A stretch of DNA of 64,000 nucleotides from Microcoleus sp. bin48.metabat.b7b8b9.023. Lineage in GTDB: Bacteria; Cyanobacteriota; Cyanobacteriia; Cyanobacteriales; Microcoleaceae. Under the pieces are notes generated by a model, which worked only from the letters and a program-made list of their open reading frames with translations, made no database searches and was not told where the DNA came from. Below are positions 45,101-55,997 of this stretch, in pieces. The position numbers and the translations under genes were made by a program. Location of the stretch: NCBI RefSeq assembly GCF_013299185.1, contig NZ_JAAFKG010000026.1, positions 1 through 64,000 of the forward strand, given 5' to 3'. How positions within the stretch are numbered: the stretch's first letter is position 1; every line of letters begins with the position of its first letter.

Positions 45101-47572
45101 TTAGCTTCTCAAACTAACGCCGAATTTCTCGACTAAAACATCGCGCACTTTTTGTTGTGCTGGTTCGACATCGGTTTCGCTCAAAGTTCGATCGCCCGAT
45201 CGATAAATCAACCGAAATGCTAAACTACGTTGTCCCGCCGGTACGTTTTCGCCGCGATACTCGTCGAAGAGTTCCACCGAATCGAGCAAACTACCCGCCG
45301 CCTGCTTCATCGCGCCCTGCATCTCAACCACCGGAACTTCCACGGGTGCGAAAAATGCGATGTCTCTGTCAGAAGCCGGGAAACTCGAATAACCTGCGAA
45401 TTTGCGAGTCGAGTTGTTCGATCGACCTAATTCATCCAACAACACTGCTAAATCTAATTGAAACACGTAAACCTGTTCCGGCAAATCCTTTTCTTGCTGC
45501 AATTGCGGGTGTAACTGTCCGAAAACTCCCAACCGCTTTTTTTCCCCCTTTTCTAAGGGGGGGTAGGGGGGGATCGATAGCGCGGCGGTGCGGCCCGGAT
45601 GCAGGCGCGGATTAGATGAATCGCTTGCATATTCTACAGCCAAACCCAACTGCTGAAATACACTTTCTAGGACACCTTTCGCTTCAAACCAAGTCAAAGG
45701 TCGATCGCGCCCACCTTGCTGCCATTTCCACACTGTCGGGTCGCCGCCAATAATCCCGGCTACGGCATCTGATTCTTTCTTGGCATCCCCTTCTTTCCAA
45801 AAAATGCGTCCGACTTCAAAACCGTTGAGCGCGCCGTTTCCTTGCTCCAAATTGTACTGGAAAGCATCGATCAAACCTGACAGCATTTCTGTCCGCAATG
45901 CCGAATACTCGACAAACAGCGGATTTGCTAGCACAACTTGATTATCTCCCTCGGTTTTTACTAAGGAATAGTGCATTAACTCTGTCAAGCCTGCTGCCCG
46001 AAAAGCCGATCGCACATTCCGCAATTGCGCGTATTCTGGAGATAGATAGCCTGGTTCTGTTTCGCTAGGCAAAGTATCGCAGAAATTGTCGTAACCGTGG
46101 AGTCTCGCGACTTCTTCGATTAAATCGATTTCCCTTTCTAAATCCCGGTAGCGGTAAGGCGGAACAGTTATCGCAAATACTCGTTCTTTTGCTGTCGCAG
46201 CCACTTCGCAGCCCAGGGCTGTGAGGATATTTTTTACTTCCTCCGGTTCCAGATAGGGAGAACCGCCGGTTGCTCCTCTTTTTAACTGTCCTAACACCAA
46301 GTTTATGCGATCGAGACGCAATTCGAGCGATCGCGAAAAACTCAAATCTCCCCCCGAACTCGCCGTTTTCTGCACCGTCGCATTCCCGCCAGCCAACTCC
46401 AAAATTAGGGCAATAGCGCGATCGCACGCCGTCGTTAAAGCTGCCTGATTCACACCCCGTTCGTAGCGGATCGATGCCTCGCTCCGCAGGCCTTGAGCGC
46501 GGGCAGAACGGCGAATTGTTGCTTGGTCAAAAATCGCTGCTTCTAAGACTAGATTTTCCGTGCCTTCGTGAACTTCCGTTGATTCGCCACCCATTACCCC
46601 AGCTAAGGCTACGGGTTTGTCGCTAGCAGTAATCAATAGATTTTGTGCTTGCAAATTGCGGTTTTGTCCGTCCAAGGTTTTGAAGGATTCGCCTGGTTTG
46701 GCAAAGCGCACGCCGATGCTGATGTCAGAAGTGCCGGTGAAAGATTGCAGGCGATCGCGATCGAAAGCGTGCAGCGGTTGTCCCCACTCCAGTAAAATGT
46801 AATTGGTTACATCAACCACATTACTAATCGGTCGCACTCCCGCCGCCTGCAATCGCTGCTGCAACCAAGCCGGAGACGGTGCAATTTTCACTCCTGAGAT
46901 TTCCGTGCCAATGTAAATCGGGCATCCTTGCGGTTCCGATATTTCTACTGCTAAATTGGGACTTTCTTCGCCATGAATCGCCACATCATTAGTTGTCGGA
47001 ATTCTCAAACTTGCGCCAGTTAATGCCGCCACTTCCCGGGCTACACCCACCATGCTTAAAGCATCTGCACGGTTCGCAGTTGCTGTCAAGTCTAGAATCA
47101 CATCATCTAAACCTAAAAGCGGGCGAATATCGCGACCCAATTCGGGATTTTCAAGTTCAAAAATATGAATTCCTGCTGATTCCTTCGACAATCCCAATTC
47201 GGCGAGAGAGCAAATCATTCCTTCCGAAGGAACGCCGCGCAATTTAGCAGGTTTAATTTTCAGATCTATCGTCGATAAAAAAGTACCGACAACGGCTACA
47301 GGTACATAAATATCTGCCCTCGCATTGGGTGCGCCGCACACAATATTTAAGGCTTCTGGTTTGCCGACATCAACTTGACAAACTCTCAATTTGTCAGCGT
47401 TGGGATGTTGTTCGCAGGCGACTATTTTGCCCAATACTACGCCGTCAGCCCATGCACGCCTGTCTTCGATTTCTTCGACTTCAAATCCTGCCATTGTCAG
47501 GGTTTCGGCTAATTCTTCCGGGGAACTCGTCACATCGACCAATTCCCGCAGCCAGTTTAGAGAAATACGCAT
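45101..47572 (-). CDS. pheT: Phenylalanyl-tRNA synthetase beta subunit with repeat-derived insert
   Basis: This 823-aa protein has the N-terminal tRNA-binding domain ([20 protein letters not shown]), the B3/B4 editing region, the B5 domain, the core region with [14 protein letters not shown], and the C-terminal FDX-ACB anticodon-binding domain ([17 protein letters not shown] to the end). It pairs with PheS to charge tRNA-Phe; PheS is not in the window. A tract [15 protein letters not shown] (about residue 675) is not part of the family and comes from a CCCCCTTTTCTAAGGGGG-type repeat that kept the frame. Confidence 0.95.
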   Translation of the reverse strand: MRISLNWLRELVDVTSSPEELAETLTMAGFEVEEIEDRRAWADGVVLGKIVACEQHPNADKLRVCQVDVGKPEALNIVCGAPNARADIYVPVAVVGTFLSTIDLKIKPAKLRGVPSEGMICSLAELGLSKESAGIHIFELENPELGRDIRPLLGLDDVILDLTATANRADALSMVGVAREVAALTGASLRIPTTNDVAIHGEESPNLAVEISEPQGCPIYIGTEISGVKIAPSPAWLQQRLQAAGVRPISNVVDVTNYILLEWGQPLHAFDRDRLQSFTGTSDISIGVRFAKPGESFKTLDGQNRNLQAQNLLITASDKPVALAGVMGGESTEVHEGTENLVLEAAIFDQATIRRSARAQGLRSEASIRYERGVNQAALTTACDRAIALILELAGGNATVQKTASSGGDLSFSRSLELRLDRINLVLGQLKRGATGGSPYLEPEEVKNILTALGCEVAATAKERVFAITVPPYRYRDLEREIDLIEEVARLHGYDNFCDTLPSETEPGYLSPEYAQLRNVRSAFRAAGLTELMHYSLVKTEGDNQVVLANPLFVEYSALRTEMLSGLIDAFQYNLEQGNGALNGFEVGRIFWKEGDAKKESDAVAGIIGGDPTVWKWQQGGRDRPLTWFEAKGVLESVFQQLGLAVEYASDSSNPRLHPGRTAALSIPPYPPLEKGEKKRLGVFGQLHPQLQQEKDLPEQVYVFQLDLAVLLDELGRSNNSTRKFAGYSSFPASDRDIAFFAPVEVPVVEMQGAMKQAAGSLLDSVELFDEYRGENVPAGQRSLAFRLIYRSGDRTLSETDVEPAQQKVRDVLVEKFGVSLRS

Positions 47573-48202
47573 AATTTTGTCAGTAGTTAGTTGTCCGTGC
47601 TCGGTAGTTAGTTGTCAGTGCTCGATAAGCTGTACTGCATTTAAATTGTATATTTCAATGCCGTAGGAAAACTCATCAAAACCTCTCCCTCTCTCGCTCT
47701 CTGCCTTTGATTAGTCTACGCCGGCGGGCTTCGACTGTGCAGTCCGAGAATTTATTCGAGAAAACTGTTCATACCATACAAATTAAAATTTGTCAAGACG
47801 ATTGTGGTAGATATCAGCAAAAACGAGCGATCGCGCACTCATGTCCGTGACTGCGGTCGGATGAGTAACATTCTCAATCAGAGAATGAGGTATGCTAGAA
47901 ACATCTAACAGCGCAAAAAGCACTTAAGTTTAGAAAGACTTTACACAAAAAAGGACAACTTTAGCAAGTCTTTAAACTATCTTCAAGGATAATCTACCGC
48001 AAAAACTCACAGCAACGAGATAATTAAAATAGGGAAAAGATATCGGCCTAAAAGACTTAGGTGCAATTCCAATTCGCAACCGGATGCACGACCCGCCGGC
48101 AACTGATAGAGCTGTATTTCTAGCAGATGCGGTTTAAGGGAATTTGTGCAGTCGAGCGATCGCCAGAGCAAAATCAGAAAAATATAGGCAAACTCAATCA
48201 AC
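47573..48202. other. Intergenic region upstream of kinase
   Basis: 630 bases with no gene. It holds a TTAGTTGTC-type short repeat near 47585-47620 and a small hairpin CATTCTC-AATCA-GAGAATG at 47869-47887. I cannot attach a function to it. Confidence 0.5.
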
Positions 48203-49834
48203 ATGAGCTACTGCGTAAATCCGGGCTGTCCACATCCTCAAAACCCTCCTGACTCTATTCTCCAGTGTCAGACCTGTGGTGCGCGGTTATTGCTGCGCGC
48301 TCGCTACCAAGTCATTGAACCTTTAGGACAAGGAGGTTTTGGAGCTACATTTCTGGCAAAAGACATCTCTTTGCCTGGTCAACCGAGTTGCGTGGTCAAG
48401 CAACTCCGACCCAGTAGTTCGTCGCCGCGAGTTTTAGAAATGGCGCGGGAATTATTCAAGCGAGAAGCGAAAACTCTCGGTCAACTCGGCGACCACCCGC
48501 AAGTGCCGAGGCTGTTAGATTATTTTGAAACCGAACAGCAATTTTACTTAGTTCAAGAGTATGTTAAAGGCTCGACTTTGAAACAAGAAGTCAAACAATC
48601 AGGGCGTTTCAATGAATCAGATGTTAAAAATTTTCTATTAGAAATTCTCTCGGTAGTGCAATACGTCCACAGCCAAGGAGTAATTCACAGAGACATTAAA
48701 CCCGCAAATATTATTCGCCGCGCTCAAGACAATCACTTGGTTCTGATTGATTTCGGAGCGGTTAAAGACCAAGTTAGCCAAACAATATTATTAGACCCCG
48801 CCGACCAAAGCGCCAACACGAAATTTTCAGTTGGTACGTTTAGTTTTGCTCCCCCCGAACAAATGGCGCTGCGGCCGATATTTGCCAGCGACATCTACGC
48901 CTTGGGCATGACTTGTTTGTATTTGCTGACAGCAAAGTCTCCCAAAGATTTAGATTTTGATGCGGTAACTGGCGAAATTGTTTGGCAGCCCCACGTTCAG
49001 GTGAGCCCAAATTTTGCGCGGATTCTTGAGAAAATGCTCAAGCCCATGGTCGGCCATCGCTTTCAATCGACAGGAGATGTCGTCAAAGCTCTGAATGGCG
49101 AATTTGAAGACGCAGATCTTTGCAACGGCTTGACAACTCAATTCAACGCAGGTGGCCGCACGGTTGAAGAACCAACGATATTTAATAGTGATGCTACTTC
49201 GTTGCCTTCGCCCCAGATGAAAAACGATCGAGATTTGCGATCGAAGCAAAGCATCCGCACTAGAACTTCCTTCAGTCAATCGGGAAATACAGGGATGCAG
49301 CCGAGAGTTTCCCGGACTTTGGCTGAGTCTGGCAGAACTTTCGGAACTGCGGCCTTGTCCAATGGCAATTTAGCAGGACAAAAGGTAACGAAAGCGGTTG
49401 TAAAGTGGGAAAGTAACAGCTTGCGAGCGGCATATTTTAAAGGTAAACGCGATTTTGCTGACTGCGAACTGTCGGGTTTGCAATTGCCAAAAGCGCAGTT
49501 GGCGGGGGGAAATTTTTATCAGGCTAGGTTGGTGAAGGCAAATTTGCAAGCAGCGGATTTGTCGGGGGCGAATTTGGGCCACGCGAGGTTGGTGAAGGCA
49601 AATTTGCGATCGGCAAATTTGACTGAAGCTTATTGCAGCACTGCTAATTTTGAAGGTGCGGATTTTCGAGGTGCTGATTTGACGGGCGCTTATTTGAGTA
49701 AGGCGAATTTGCGGGGTGCGAATTTGTGCGGCGCGAATCTAACTGACGCTACAGTTACTGAGGAACAACTCGCAAGTGCAAAGACAAATTGGTTGACTAC
49801 TAAGCCCGATGGTAAGCGGGGTTTTGGATTTTAA
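48203..49834 (+). CDS. spkB: Serine/threonine kinase with N-terminal zinc ribbon and pentapeptide repeats
   Basis: The 543-aa protein has four Cys (4, 9, 22, 25) at the start (CVNPGC, CQTCG). A complete Hanks kinase (about residues 35-300) follows with GQGGFGATF, catalytic VVKQL, HRDIKPANI, LIDFGAVKD and FAPPEQMA. A C-terminal pentapeptide-repeat region (about 420-520) has A(N/D)LXX units such as KANLQAADLSGANLGHA. This architecture is like SpkB of Synechocystis, a redox- or stress-related kinase. The symbol is by architecture, not orthology. Substrate is unknown. Confidence 0.88.
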   Translation: MSYCVNPGCPHPQNPPDSILQCQTCGARLLLRARYQVIEPLGQGGFGATFLAKDISLPGQPSCVVKQLRPSSSSPRVLEMARELFKREAKTLGQLGDHPQVPRLLDYFETEQQFYLVQEYVKGSTLKQEVKQSGRFNESDVKNFLLEILSVVQYVHSQGVIHRDIKPANIIRRAQDNHLVLIDFGAVKDQVSQTILLDPADQSANTKFSVGTFSFAPPEQMALRPIFASDIYALGMTCLYLLTAKSPKDLDFDAVTGEIVWQPHVQVSPNFARILEKMLKPMVGHRFQSTGDVVKALNGEFEDADLCNGLTTQFNAGGRTVEEPTIFNSDATSLPSPQMKNDRDLRSKQSIRTRTSFSQSGNTGMQPRVSRTLAESGRTFGTAALSNGNLAGQKVTKAVVKWESNSLRAAYFKGKRDFADCELSGLQLPKAQLAGGNFYQARLVKANLQAADLSGANLGHARLVKANLRSANLTEAYCSTANFEGADFRGADLTGAYLSKANLRGANLCGANLTDATVTEEQLASAKTNWLTTKPDGKRGFGF

Positions 49835-49967
49835 GAAGTCATTAGTCATTAGTCATTAGTCATTAGTTATTAGTCAAGAGTGCGAGCTTAAGAGCTCGCG
49901 AACAGCAGTCATTAGTCATTGGGCAATTCTCCCAATCTCCCCCTCCCCCAATCTCCCCCTCCCCCCC

Positions 49968-50256
49968 AACTGTCAACTGTCAACTGTCAACATCTCCCCC
50001 TCCCCCCCAACTGTCAACTGTCAACTGTCAACTGTCAACTGTCAACATCTCCCCCTCCCCCCCAACTGTCAACTGTCAACTGTCAACTGTCAACTGTCAA
50101 CATCTCCCAATCTCCCCCAACTGTCAACTGTCAACTGTCAACTGTCAACTGTTGAACCTCTCCCCCAACTGTCAACTGTCAACTGTCAACTGTCAACTGT
50201 TGAACCTCTCCCCCAACTGTCAACTGTCAACTGTCAACTGTCAACTGTTGAACCCT
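49968..50256. repeat. TGTCAAC heptamer mega-array with CTCCCCC spacers
   Basis: Six blocks of tandem TGTCAAC copies are separated by CATCTCCCCC or CTGTTGAACC(T)CTCCCCC spacers, over about 290 bases. Upstream 49838-49920 has ATTAGTCATTAGTC repeats and a GCGAGCTTAAGAGCTCGC hairpin. This is the longest array in the window and lies just upstream of the first sensor kinase. Confidence 0.9.
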
Positions 50257-50347
50257 TCCCCCAGTCAGGTGATTCCTCTGGAGGAAGCTCGATCGCCCAA
50301 ATTCGCCTAAATTAAAAAATAGCAATGGAGGATTCGATCGCACAAAA

Positions 50348-53300
50348 ATGAAACTGCTCAACCGCCGGACTCGACCCCTTCTGCACGCCAGCATCCTGGC
50401 CCTGGCCTACTTTGTCACCGGAAAACTCGCAGCGTCCGTACTGGGACTGGTGAAAGCCGAAGCCTCCCCCGTGTGGCCACCCGCAGGCATTGCGCTGGCG
50501 GCAGTGTTGCTACAAGGGCGACGGATGTGGCCGGGAATTGCCCTCGGTTCGGTACTGTTAAACTCTACCTTCGCCGCAGGTATACCCTCCGCCGTGATTG
50601 TCACATCGGCTTTTAGCGTCACCCTGCAAGCACTGGCTGGGGAGGCTGTGCTCGCGCGGATCGGATTTTGTACTAAGCTCGATCGACTGCGAGATGTTCT
50701 GGGTTTGGTGGCGGGCGCTGTCATCGGGTCTACTTTGCTCGGTTCTGCACTCGGCAACTTGGGTACGTGCTTTTTTGGTTGGGCTCAGTGGAGCAATTTC
50801 TCTCGCAACTGGTGGACTACGTGGCTCGGAGACGGCATGGGAATTTTAATTGTCACGCCAGTGTTGCTGACTTTACACCACGCTATTAAAAGTTTTAAAT
50901 CTCCCATAAATCCTCCGATTATTACTGACTTTTTATCATTGTTTAACTGGCTAAAGTGCCAATTGCCAGTTGCCAATTATGAATCATCAATTGCTAATTA
51001 TCAATCGTTAACTGCTCATTATTTAACCGTATCAAATAAACCCCAAACTCGCCATAAAATTATATTTTTAATTGCTGATTATTTAGAAGCACTCATTCTA
51101 TTTACTCTGCTTTTGAGCGTGAGTTGGTTGGTTTTTTGTTGTAAAACAAAGGGGGCGAGTGCTCTTTATCCGCTGGAATATTTGCCTTTTCCTCTCATAG
51201 TTTGGGCTGCCCTGCGGTTTCAACAGCAGGGAGCAATTTTTGCTTATTCGATCGTCTCTTGCATCGCAATTTTGGGAGCTGTGCAGGGAGCCGGCCCGTT
51301 TCTGGTCAAAAGCGAAAATTTGCAACAGGCGGTTTTATTTTTACAAGCTTTTACTGCTACGATCGCCATTGTCGCCCTGATGTTGGCTGCTGCTGTCGCT
51401 GAACGCCAGCAAGCTCTGGTTGAGGTACACCGAACCGCGGCCATGTTGCGCGACGCTCACGCTAGTTTAGCTAACGCTCAGTGCATCGCTCAATTGGGTA
51501 ATTGGGATTTAAATTTAAATTGCGCCGCCGTCACCACAACTACCAACTGTGCAGAAGCCGCAGCACATCATATATCCAATATCGAATTGCGGTGGTCGGA
51601 TGAACTTTATCGCCTCTTGGGTTTGGCTCCGGGAACTGTGAAACCAACACCAGAAGTTTTTTTGCAGGCGGTACATCCAGATGATAGAGAATTGGTGGCG
51701 CGATCGCAATGTCAAGCGATATTTGAGCGCAAATCCTATTGCATTAACTACCGAATTTTACTAGCCGACGGCTCTGAGCGCACTGTCTGCGAACAGTCGG
51801 CAATTAATTCTAATGTCATCGCCGCCACAGTCCAAGACGTTACGGATCGCCACCGCACAGAAGCTGCTTTGCGAACATCCTCGGAGCGCGATCGGTTGCT
51901 CTCAGAAATGGCCCTGAGAATTCGCCACTCCCTCGATCTCGAAGCAATTCTCAACACTACTGTTGCCGAAGTCCGGCAATTTTTCAAGGCAGACCGGGTG
52001 TTCATCGGTATTATGGACGGAGGCGGGGCAAATTTGGCCAGCCCGTTGCGCGGTAAAGTTGTTGCTGAGTCTGTCGCTGTGGAATGTCCTTCTCTTCTCG
52101 GATGGGTGCTCGCTGACGAAAGTTTTATCGAAAAGCAGAAAGCTTTTTATGCTAACAACCTCATTCGAGTTGTCTCCGATACTGCTACGGTGCAAGTCAG
52201 CAACATCATTGCCAAATTGTACAGCGACTATCAAATTCGGGCGACCTTAAGTGTGCCGATCTTTCTGGGGGAACAATTGTTCGGGATTTTGGCCGTCAAC
52301 CAGTGTTCTGGGCCCCGCCAGTGGCAAGAATTTGAAATTGATTTATTAGAAAAACTGGCTACCCAAGTCGCGATCGCCCTCCAGCAAGCCAAACTTTTGC
52401 AGCAAGTAAAAGATCTCAATGCCAACTTGGAATCTCAAGTGGAGGAACGCACCCGCCAATTGCAGCAAAAAATGCACGAACTGCAAGAAAGCAATCGCCT
52501 GAAAGATTTATTTTTGCACGCAGTTTCTCACAATCTCCGCACTCCAGTTATGGGAATGTTAATCCTGCTGAAAAATTTGCTCAACAAATCGGCCTCTGAC
52601 TCTCTAGAGCATATTGCGGTTTCGCGATCGATCTTGAAGCGGATCGTTGAAGCTAGCGAACACCAGTTGAGAATGGTTAATGCCTTACTCGACGCTCACG
52701 CTAGCGAAGTTCAAGGTATTGTCCTAAATACAGTACCGCTGCATTTGCAGTCTTTAACTTCCGCAATTGTTGCTGATTTAGAACCAATGCTGGCAAAAAA
52801 TCAAGCAACTTTTACTTTGGAAATACCCGCAGATTTGCCACAAGTCAATGCCGACAGCAAACACTTGCAGCGAGTTCTAGAAAATCTCCTAACCAATGCT
52901 ATCAAGCACAATCATCCGGGAGTCAATATAACTTTTAAAGCCGAGGTAATTGAAGTAGAAAAAGCACTAATTTTTGCAGAAAATACACAGGTTTTCACCT
53001 CCCGAAATAATTTCGTCGCCCGCTGTATCCCTAACCTGTCATCTGCTGCGGGCGATCGCACGGGGATGTTCGACACCCCAAAAAATCAAGAAACCCGGGC
53101 CAAATTTCACCTCGATGGCAGTTGCCAACTGCCCCGCTATCAGGGTCAACTTGGCAATAACAGCAGCAAATTGCCGGATGTTACCGTAAAAATGGTTCGC
53201 TGCACTGTAACAGACAATGGAGTGGGAATCAGCGCTAGACAGCGGGAATCTCTGTTTGAACTTTACGTTCAAGACCCCAATAGCCGACAATTAACAGGGC

Positions 53301-53431
53301 TGGGTTTGGGGCTTTACCTCTCCAAGCAAATTATCAAAGCTCACGGCGGCTTCATCGGCGTCGAAAGCACTCCCGGAGGTGGCTCGACTTTCTGGTTTTC
53401 GCTACCGACTGTCAGTCGATTTGAGATTTGA
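50348..53431 (+). CDS. MASE1-PAS-GAF histidine kinase
   Basis: The 1027-aa protein has an N-terminal MASE1 multi-helix membrane sensor (about residues 10-360, with PVWPPAGIALAAVLL). A PAS-like fold (SDELYRLLGLAPGTVKP, about 415-500), a GAF domain (about 515-680), a coiled coil and a HisKA domain with FLHAVSHNLRTPVMGM come next. The GHKL ATPase has NLLTNAIKHN, DNGVGIS and GLGLGLYLSKQI. A long insert (about 870-940) between the N and G1 boxes is not typical. No response regulator is adjacent. It is paralogous to the next kinase in the histidine-kinase core. Ligand is unknown. Confidence 0.92.
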   Translation: MKLLNRRTRPLLHASILALAYFVTGKLAASVLGLVKAEASPVWPPAGIALAAVLLQGRRMWPGIALGSVLLNSTFAAGIPSAVIVTSAFSVTLQALAGEAVLARIGFCTKLDRLRDVLGLVAGAVIGSTLLGSALGNLGTCFFGWAQWSNFSRNWWTTWLGDGMGILIVTPVLLTLHHAIKSFKSPINPPIITDFLSLFNWLKCQLPVANYESSIANYQSLTAHYLTVSNKPQTRHKIIFLIADYLEALILFTLLLSVSWLVFCCKTKGASALYPLEYLPFPLIVWAALRFQQQGAIFAYSIVSCIAILGAVQGAGPFLVKSENLQQAVLFLQAFTATIAIVALMLAAAVAERQQALVEVHRTAAMLRDAHASLANAQCIAQLGNWDLNLNCAAVTTTTNCAEAAAHHISNIELRWSDELYRLLGLAPGTVKPTPEVFLQAVHPDDRELVARSQCQAIFERKSYCINYRILLADGSERTVCEQSAINSNVIAATVQDVTDRHRTEAALRTSSERDRLLSEMALRIRHSLDLEAILNTTVAEVRQFFKADRVFIGIMDGGGANLASPLRGKVVAESVAVECPSLLGWVLADESFIEKQKAFYANNLIRVVSDTATVQVSNIIAKLYSDYQIRATLSVPIFLGEQLFGILAVNQCSGPRQWQEFEIDLLEKLATQVAIALQQAKLLQQVKDLNANLESQVEERTRQLQQKMHELQESNRLKDLFLHAVSHNLRTPVMGMLILLKNLLNKSASDSLEHIAVSRSILKRIVEASEHQLRMVNALLDAHASEVQGIVLNTVPLHLQSLTSAIVADLEPMLAKNQATFTLEIPADLPQVNADSKHLQRVLENLLTNAIKHNHPGVNITFKAEVIEVEKALIFAENTQVFTSRNNFVARCIPNLSSAAGDRTGMFDTPKNQETRAKFHLDGSCQLPRYQGQLGNNSSKLPDVTVKMVRCTVTDNGVGISARQRESLFELYVQDPNSRQLTGLGLGLYLSKQIIKAHGGFIGVESTPGGGSTFWFSLPTVSRFEI

Positions 53432-53558
53432 GATTTGAGATTTTTAATTTACTTGACAGATGAATGTGGTACCAATTTTTGATGAGGCTGCACATATCTC
53501 GATCGCCCTGGCACCCCCCCTTGATAAGCAGGGCGGTTTTATTGTCGTCAGACAAATT

Positions 53559-53628
53559 AGGTACGTAGTTGCGCTTCAGCGCTCTTTCCCAATATTTGTA
53601 AAGAGCGCTGAAGCGCAACTACGTACCT
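53559..53628. repeat. Perfect 29-bp inverted repeat
   Basis: Arms AGGTACGTAGTTGCGCTTCA continuing to 53587 and 53600-53628 are perfectly complementary around a 12-base loop. Related hairpins occur at 58542-58597 and within the 207-bp units at 60274-60880. The 53432-53949 interval otherwise contains GCCCTATGCCCTAT-type repeats, and no gene is called. Confidence 0.9.
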
Positions 53629-53949
53629 TAGCCCAAGTGCGAGCCCTTAAATTGGTATGGGAGGTTTAACTCTGAGTCTAAAATTTTGACACGACAACAG
53701 TCGGGCGCTTGTATCCATTTGAGGGCAAATTCAACTCAGACAATCGCTATTAACCCAATTATTCAATCTTCAATTATTTAGTCTTCAATCTTCAAATCTT
53801 CAATCCAAAATCCAAAATCCAAAATCCTACAGCGGTTCTCAAAAAAAGTGAGGTATGCGGGCAATACCCATGCCCCATGCCCTATGCCCTATGCCCTATG
53901 CCCTATGCCCCATGCCCTATTCGTACCTCATGTTAGTGAGAAAGGCTAT

Positions 53950-55737
53950 ATGTTCTATCCTGGCCATGAAAAATCAGCTCAGGCGTTAACAGTTTACGAG
54001 GTGTGGCGCGATCGCTTCCTGCGCGATCGACTGAGCCCTGCTGTCCGAATTGCCATCTTTTTTGCCTTCACAATAATTGTCTATCTTCTGGGCGAAGCAA
54101 TCTTCGCTCCCCGGGAATTTAAAATTGTTTATTTGTACACTAGCGCTGCTGTACAACTTGGCTTGCTGACTTGTTTGGTGTTGCAAAAAACCTCGATCGG
54201 ACAACGCTATCCCGGTTTACTATTTTTAGGTTTTTCCTGGTCGTTAACAGTCGTTGTACAGCTTGGATTAGCCGCAGCAAAAATCGGAGACTTACCACTT
54301 TTAACTTGGAGTTTAGCGTTTCTCACCCAAGCGACACTGATGCCCGTCCGCTGGCGCCTTCACCTGATTTCTCAGCTCGGCGTTTTGTTCTGCCACGTTG
54401 GCATAAATTTAATTTTAAATCTAAGTTTTGCGAAGTATACTACTTTTCGGCTGAGCGGGTTTTACTTATATTTGTTTTGGTTTTGTTTGATCTGCGATTT
54501 GTCGGTTTATTGGTACGAATGCCTGCAACGGAAAGAGTTTAGTACCAGGCGCGAGTTGGAATCTGCTTACCAGCAGTTGGAAGTGGCTGAGGCGAAGTAC
54601 CGCAGCATTTTTGAGAATGCGGGCGAGGGAATTTTTCAAAGCACTCCCGAGGGGCGCTACATTACGGCTAATCCAGCTTTGGCGCGGATTTACGGCTGCG
54701 ATTCCCCGGAAGAAGTGACGGCAAAGTTTACTGATATTGAGCGACAGTTGTATGTCGATCCGGCACGCAGAAATCAGTTTTTGCGATCGATCGAGGAAAG
54801 CAACACAGTATCGGATTTTGAGTCGCAAATTTATCGCTCAGACGGCAGTATTGTCTGGATCTCCGAAAAAGCGCGGGTGGTACGGGATAGCAGCGGCTCC
54901 GTGCTTTATTATGAGGGTTTAATTGAGGATATCACGCAGCGCAAACAGGCCCAAGAATCGCAGCGGCTGTTTATTCATGCTCTTTCACACGACTTGCGAA
55001 ATCCGGTAGCGGGAATGTTAATGGTGCTGAAAAATTGGCAGACAAAAACGGGGAATTCGATCGCAATTCCCCGTTCTGTTTTGGAGCGGATGATTCAAGG
55101 TAGCGAGCAGCAATTGCGGTTAATAAATTCGCTCTTGGAAGTTCATGCTGGGGAATTGCGCGGTTTAGTTATCCACTGCAATGCGGTAGATTTGAGAGCG
55201 CTAGTCAAAGCTGCGGCGGCAGATTTGGAGCCTTTAATCAATGATGCTCAAGCTACTTTTACAAATTTAGTGCCAGATAATTTGCCCGCAGTCAATGCTG
55301 ACTATACTCAGTTGTGGCGCGTTTTTTCTAATTTAATTTCCAATGCTTTGAAACACAATCTGCCCGGACTAAAATTAAAAATCTCAGCTCAACTAATTAG
55401 TCCAGAAGAAAATACAATAAATTTAATTTCAACTAAACAAACAAGAGGAAAATTACCAACTACCAATTCCCAATTCCCAATTCCCAATTACCCAAATAGT
55501 ATGATTTACTGTAGCGTTGAAGATGACGGAGTGGGAATATTGCCGGAACAGTGCGAACATCTTTTTGACCTTTACGTTAGGGGCAATCAATCCAGACACT
55601 CCGTCGGTTTGGGTTTGGGCTTATACCTGTGCAGGCAAATTATTGGCGCTCACGGCGGGCAAATTGGGGTAATTAGCAGTCACGGTACAGGGGCAATTTT
55701 TTGGTTTACTTTGCCCCTAGCTGAAAATAGCCGATAA
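53950..55737 (+). CDS. PAS-domain membrane histidine kinase
   Basis: The 595-aa protein starts at ATG 53950, because residues from an upstream ATG (53848) come from a CCTATGCCCTATGCC repeat. It has about six membrane helices (residues ~25-195), a PAS domain (SIFENAGEGIFQSTPEG, about 220-330), HisKA FIHALSHDLRNPVAGM and a GHKL ATPase with NLISNALKHN, DDGVGIL and GLGLGLYL. The ATPase carries a 20-30 residue insert around GKLPTTNSQFPIPNYP encoded by a dispersed CCAATTCCCAATTCCCAATT repeat. Core similarity to the preceding kinase suggests duplication. Confidence 0.92.
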   Translation: MFYPGHEKSAQALTVYEVWRDRFLRDRLSPAVRIAIFFAFTIIVYLLGEAIFAPREFKIVYLYTSAAVQLGLLTCLVLQKTSIGQRYPGLLFLGFSWSLTVVVQLGLAAAKIGDLPLLTWSLAFLTQATLMPVRWRLHLISQLGVLFCHVGINLILNLSFAKYTTFRLSGFYLYLFWFCLICDLSVYWYECLQRKEFSTRRELESAYQQLEVAEAKYRSIFENAGEGIFQSTPEGRYITANPALARIYGCDSPEEVTAKFTDIERQLYVDPARRNQFLRSIEESNTVSDFESQIYRSDGSIVWISEKARVVRDSSGSVLYYEGLIEDITQRKQAQESQRLFIHALSHDLRNPVAGMLMVLKNWQTKTGNSIAIPRSVLERMIQGSEQQLRLINSLLEVHAGELRGLVIHCNAVDLRALVKAAAADLEPLINDAQATFTNLVPDNLPAVNADYTQLWRVFSNLISNALKHNLPGLKLKISAQLISPEENTINLISTKQTRGKLPTTNSQFPIPNYPNSMIYCSVEDDGVGILPEQCEHLFDLYVRGNQSRHSVGLGLGLYLCRQIIGAHGGQIGVISSHGTGAIFWFTLPLAENSR

Positions 55738-55997
55738 TTTTTTTGTATTCTTAACTACATTGGAGCGCGGATAATCTTTTTGTATTCTTAACTACATTTC
55801 ATTGCTGGGTTTGATTGTATTATATCCGTTTAGCTCGGGTGCAGAAAAATCTGTCGATCGCACTATTGATGTTAATTTCAAACAGTGGTACAATCGCCGG
55901 CATATTTTCCAATTTTTTTTGATCGATCTTCATATTTTATTTATAAACATCATTTAATATAGAAAATCCCTAAAACTAGAGAACAGAACTGCTATTT
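55738..55997. repeat. Direct repeat of TTTTTGTATTCTTAACTACATT
   Basis: The 22-base sequence occurs at about 55740-55761 and 55778-55799, separated by GGAGCGCGGATAATC. The rest of the interval is AT-rich without a gene. Confidence 0.7.

Noticed and set aside
47573-48202. A small regulatory RNA near the CATTCTC hairpin
   Set aside because: One short stem in 630 bases with no flanking T-tract is insufficient.
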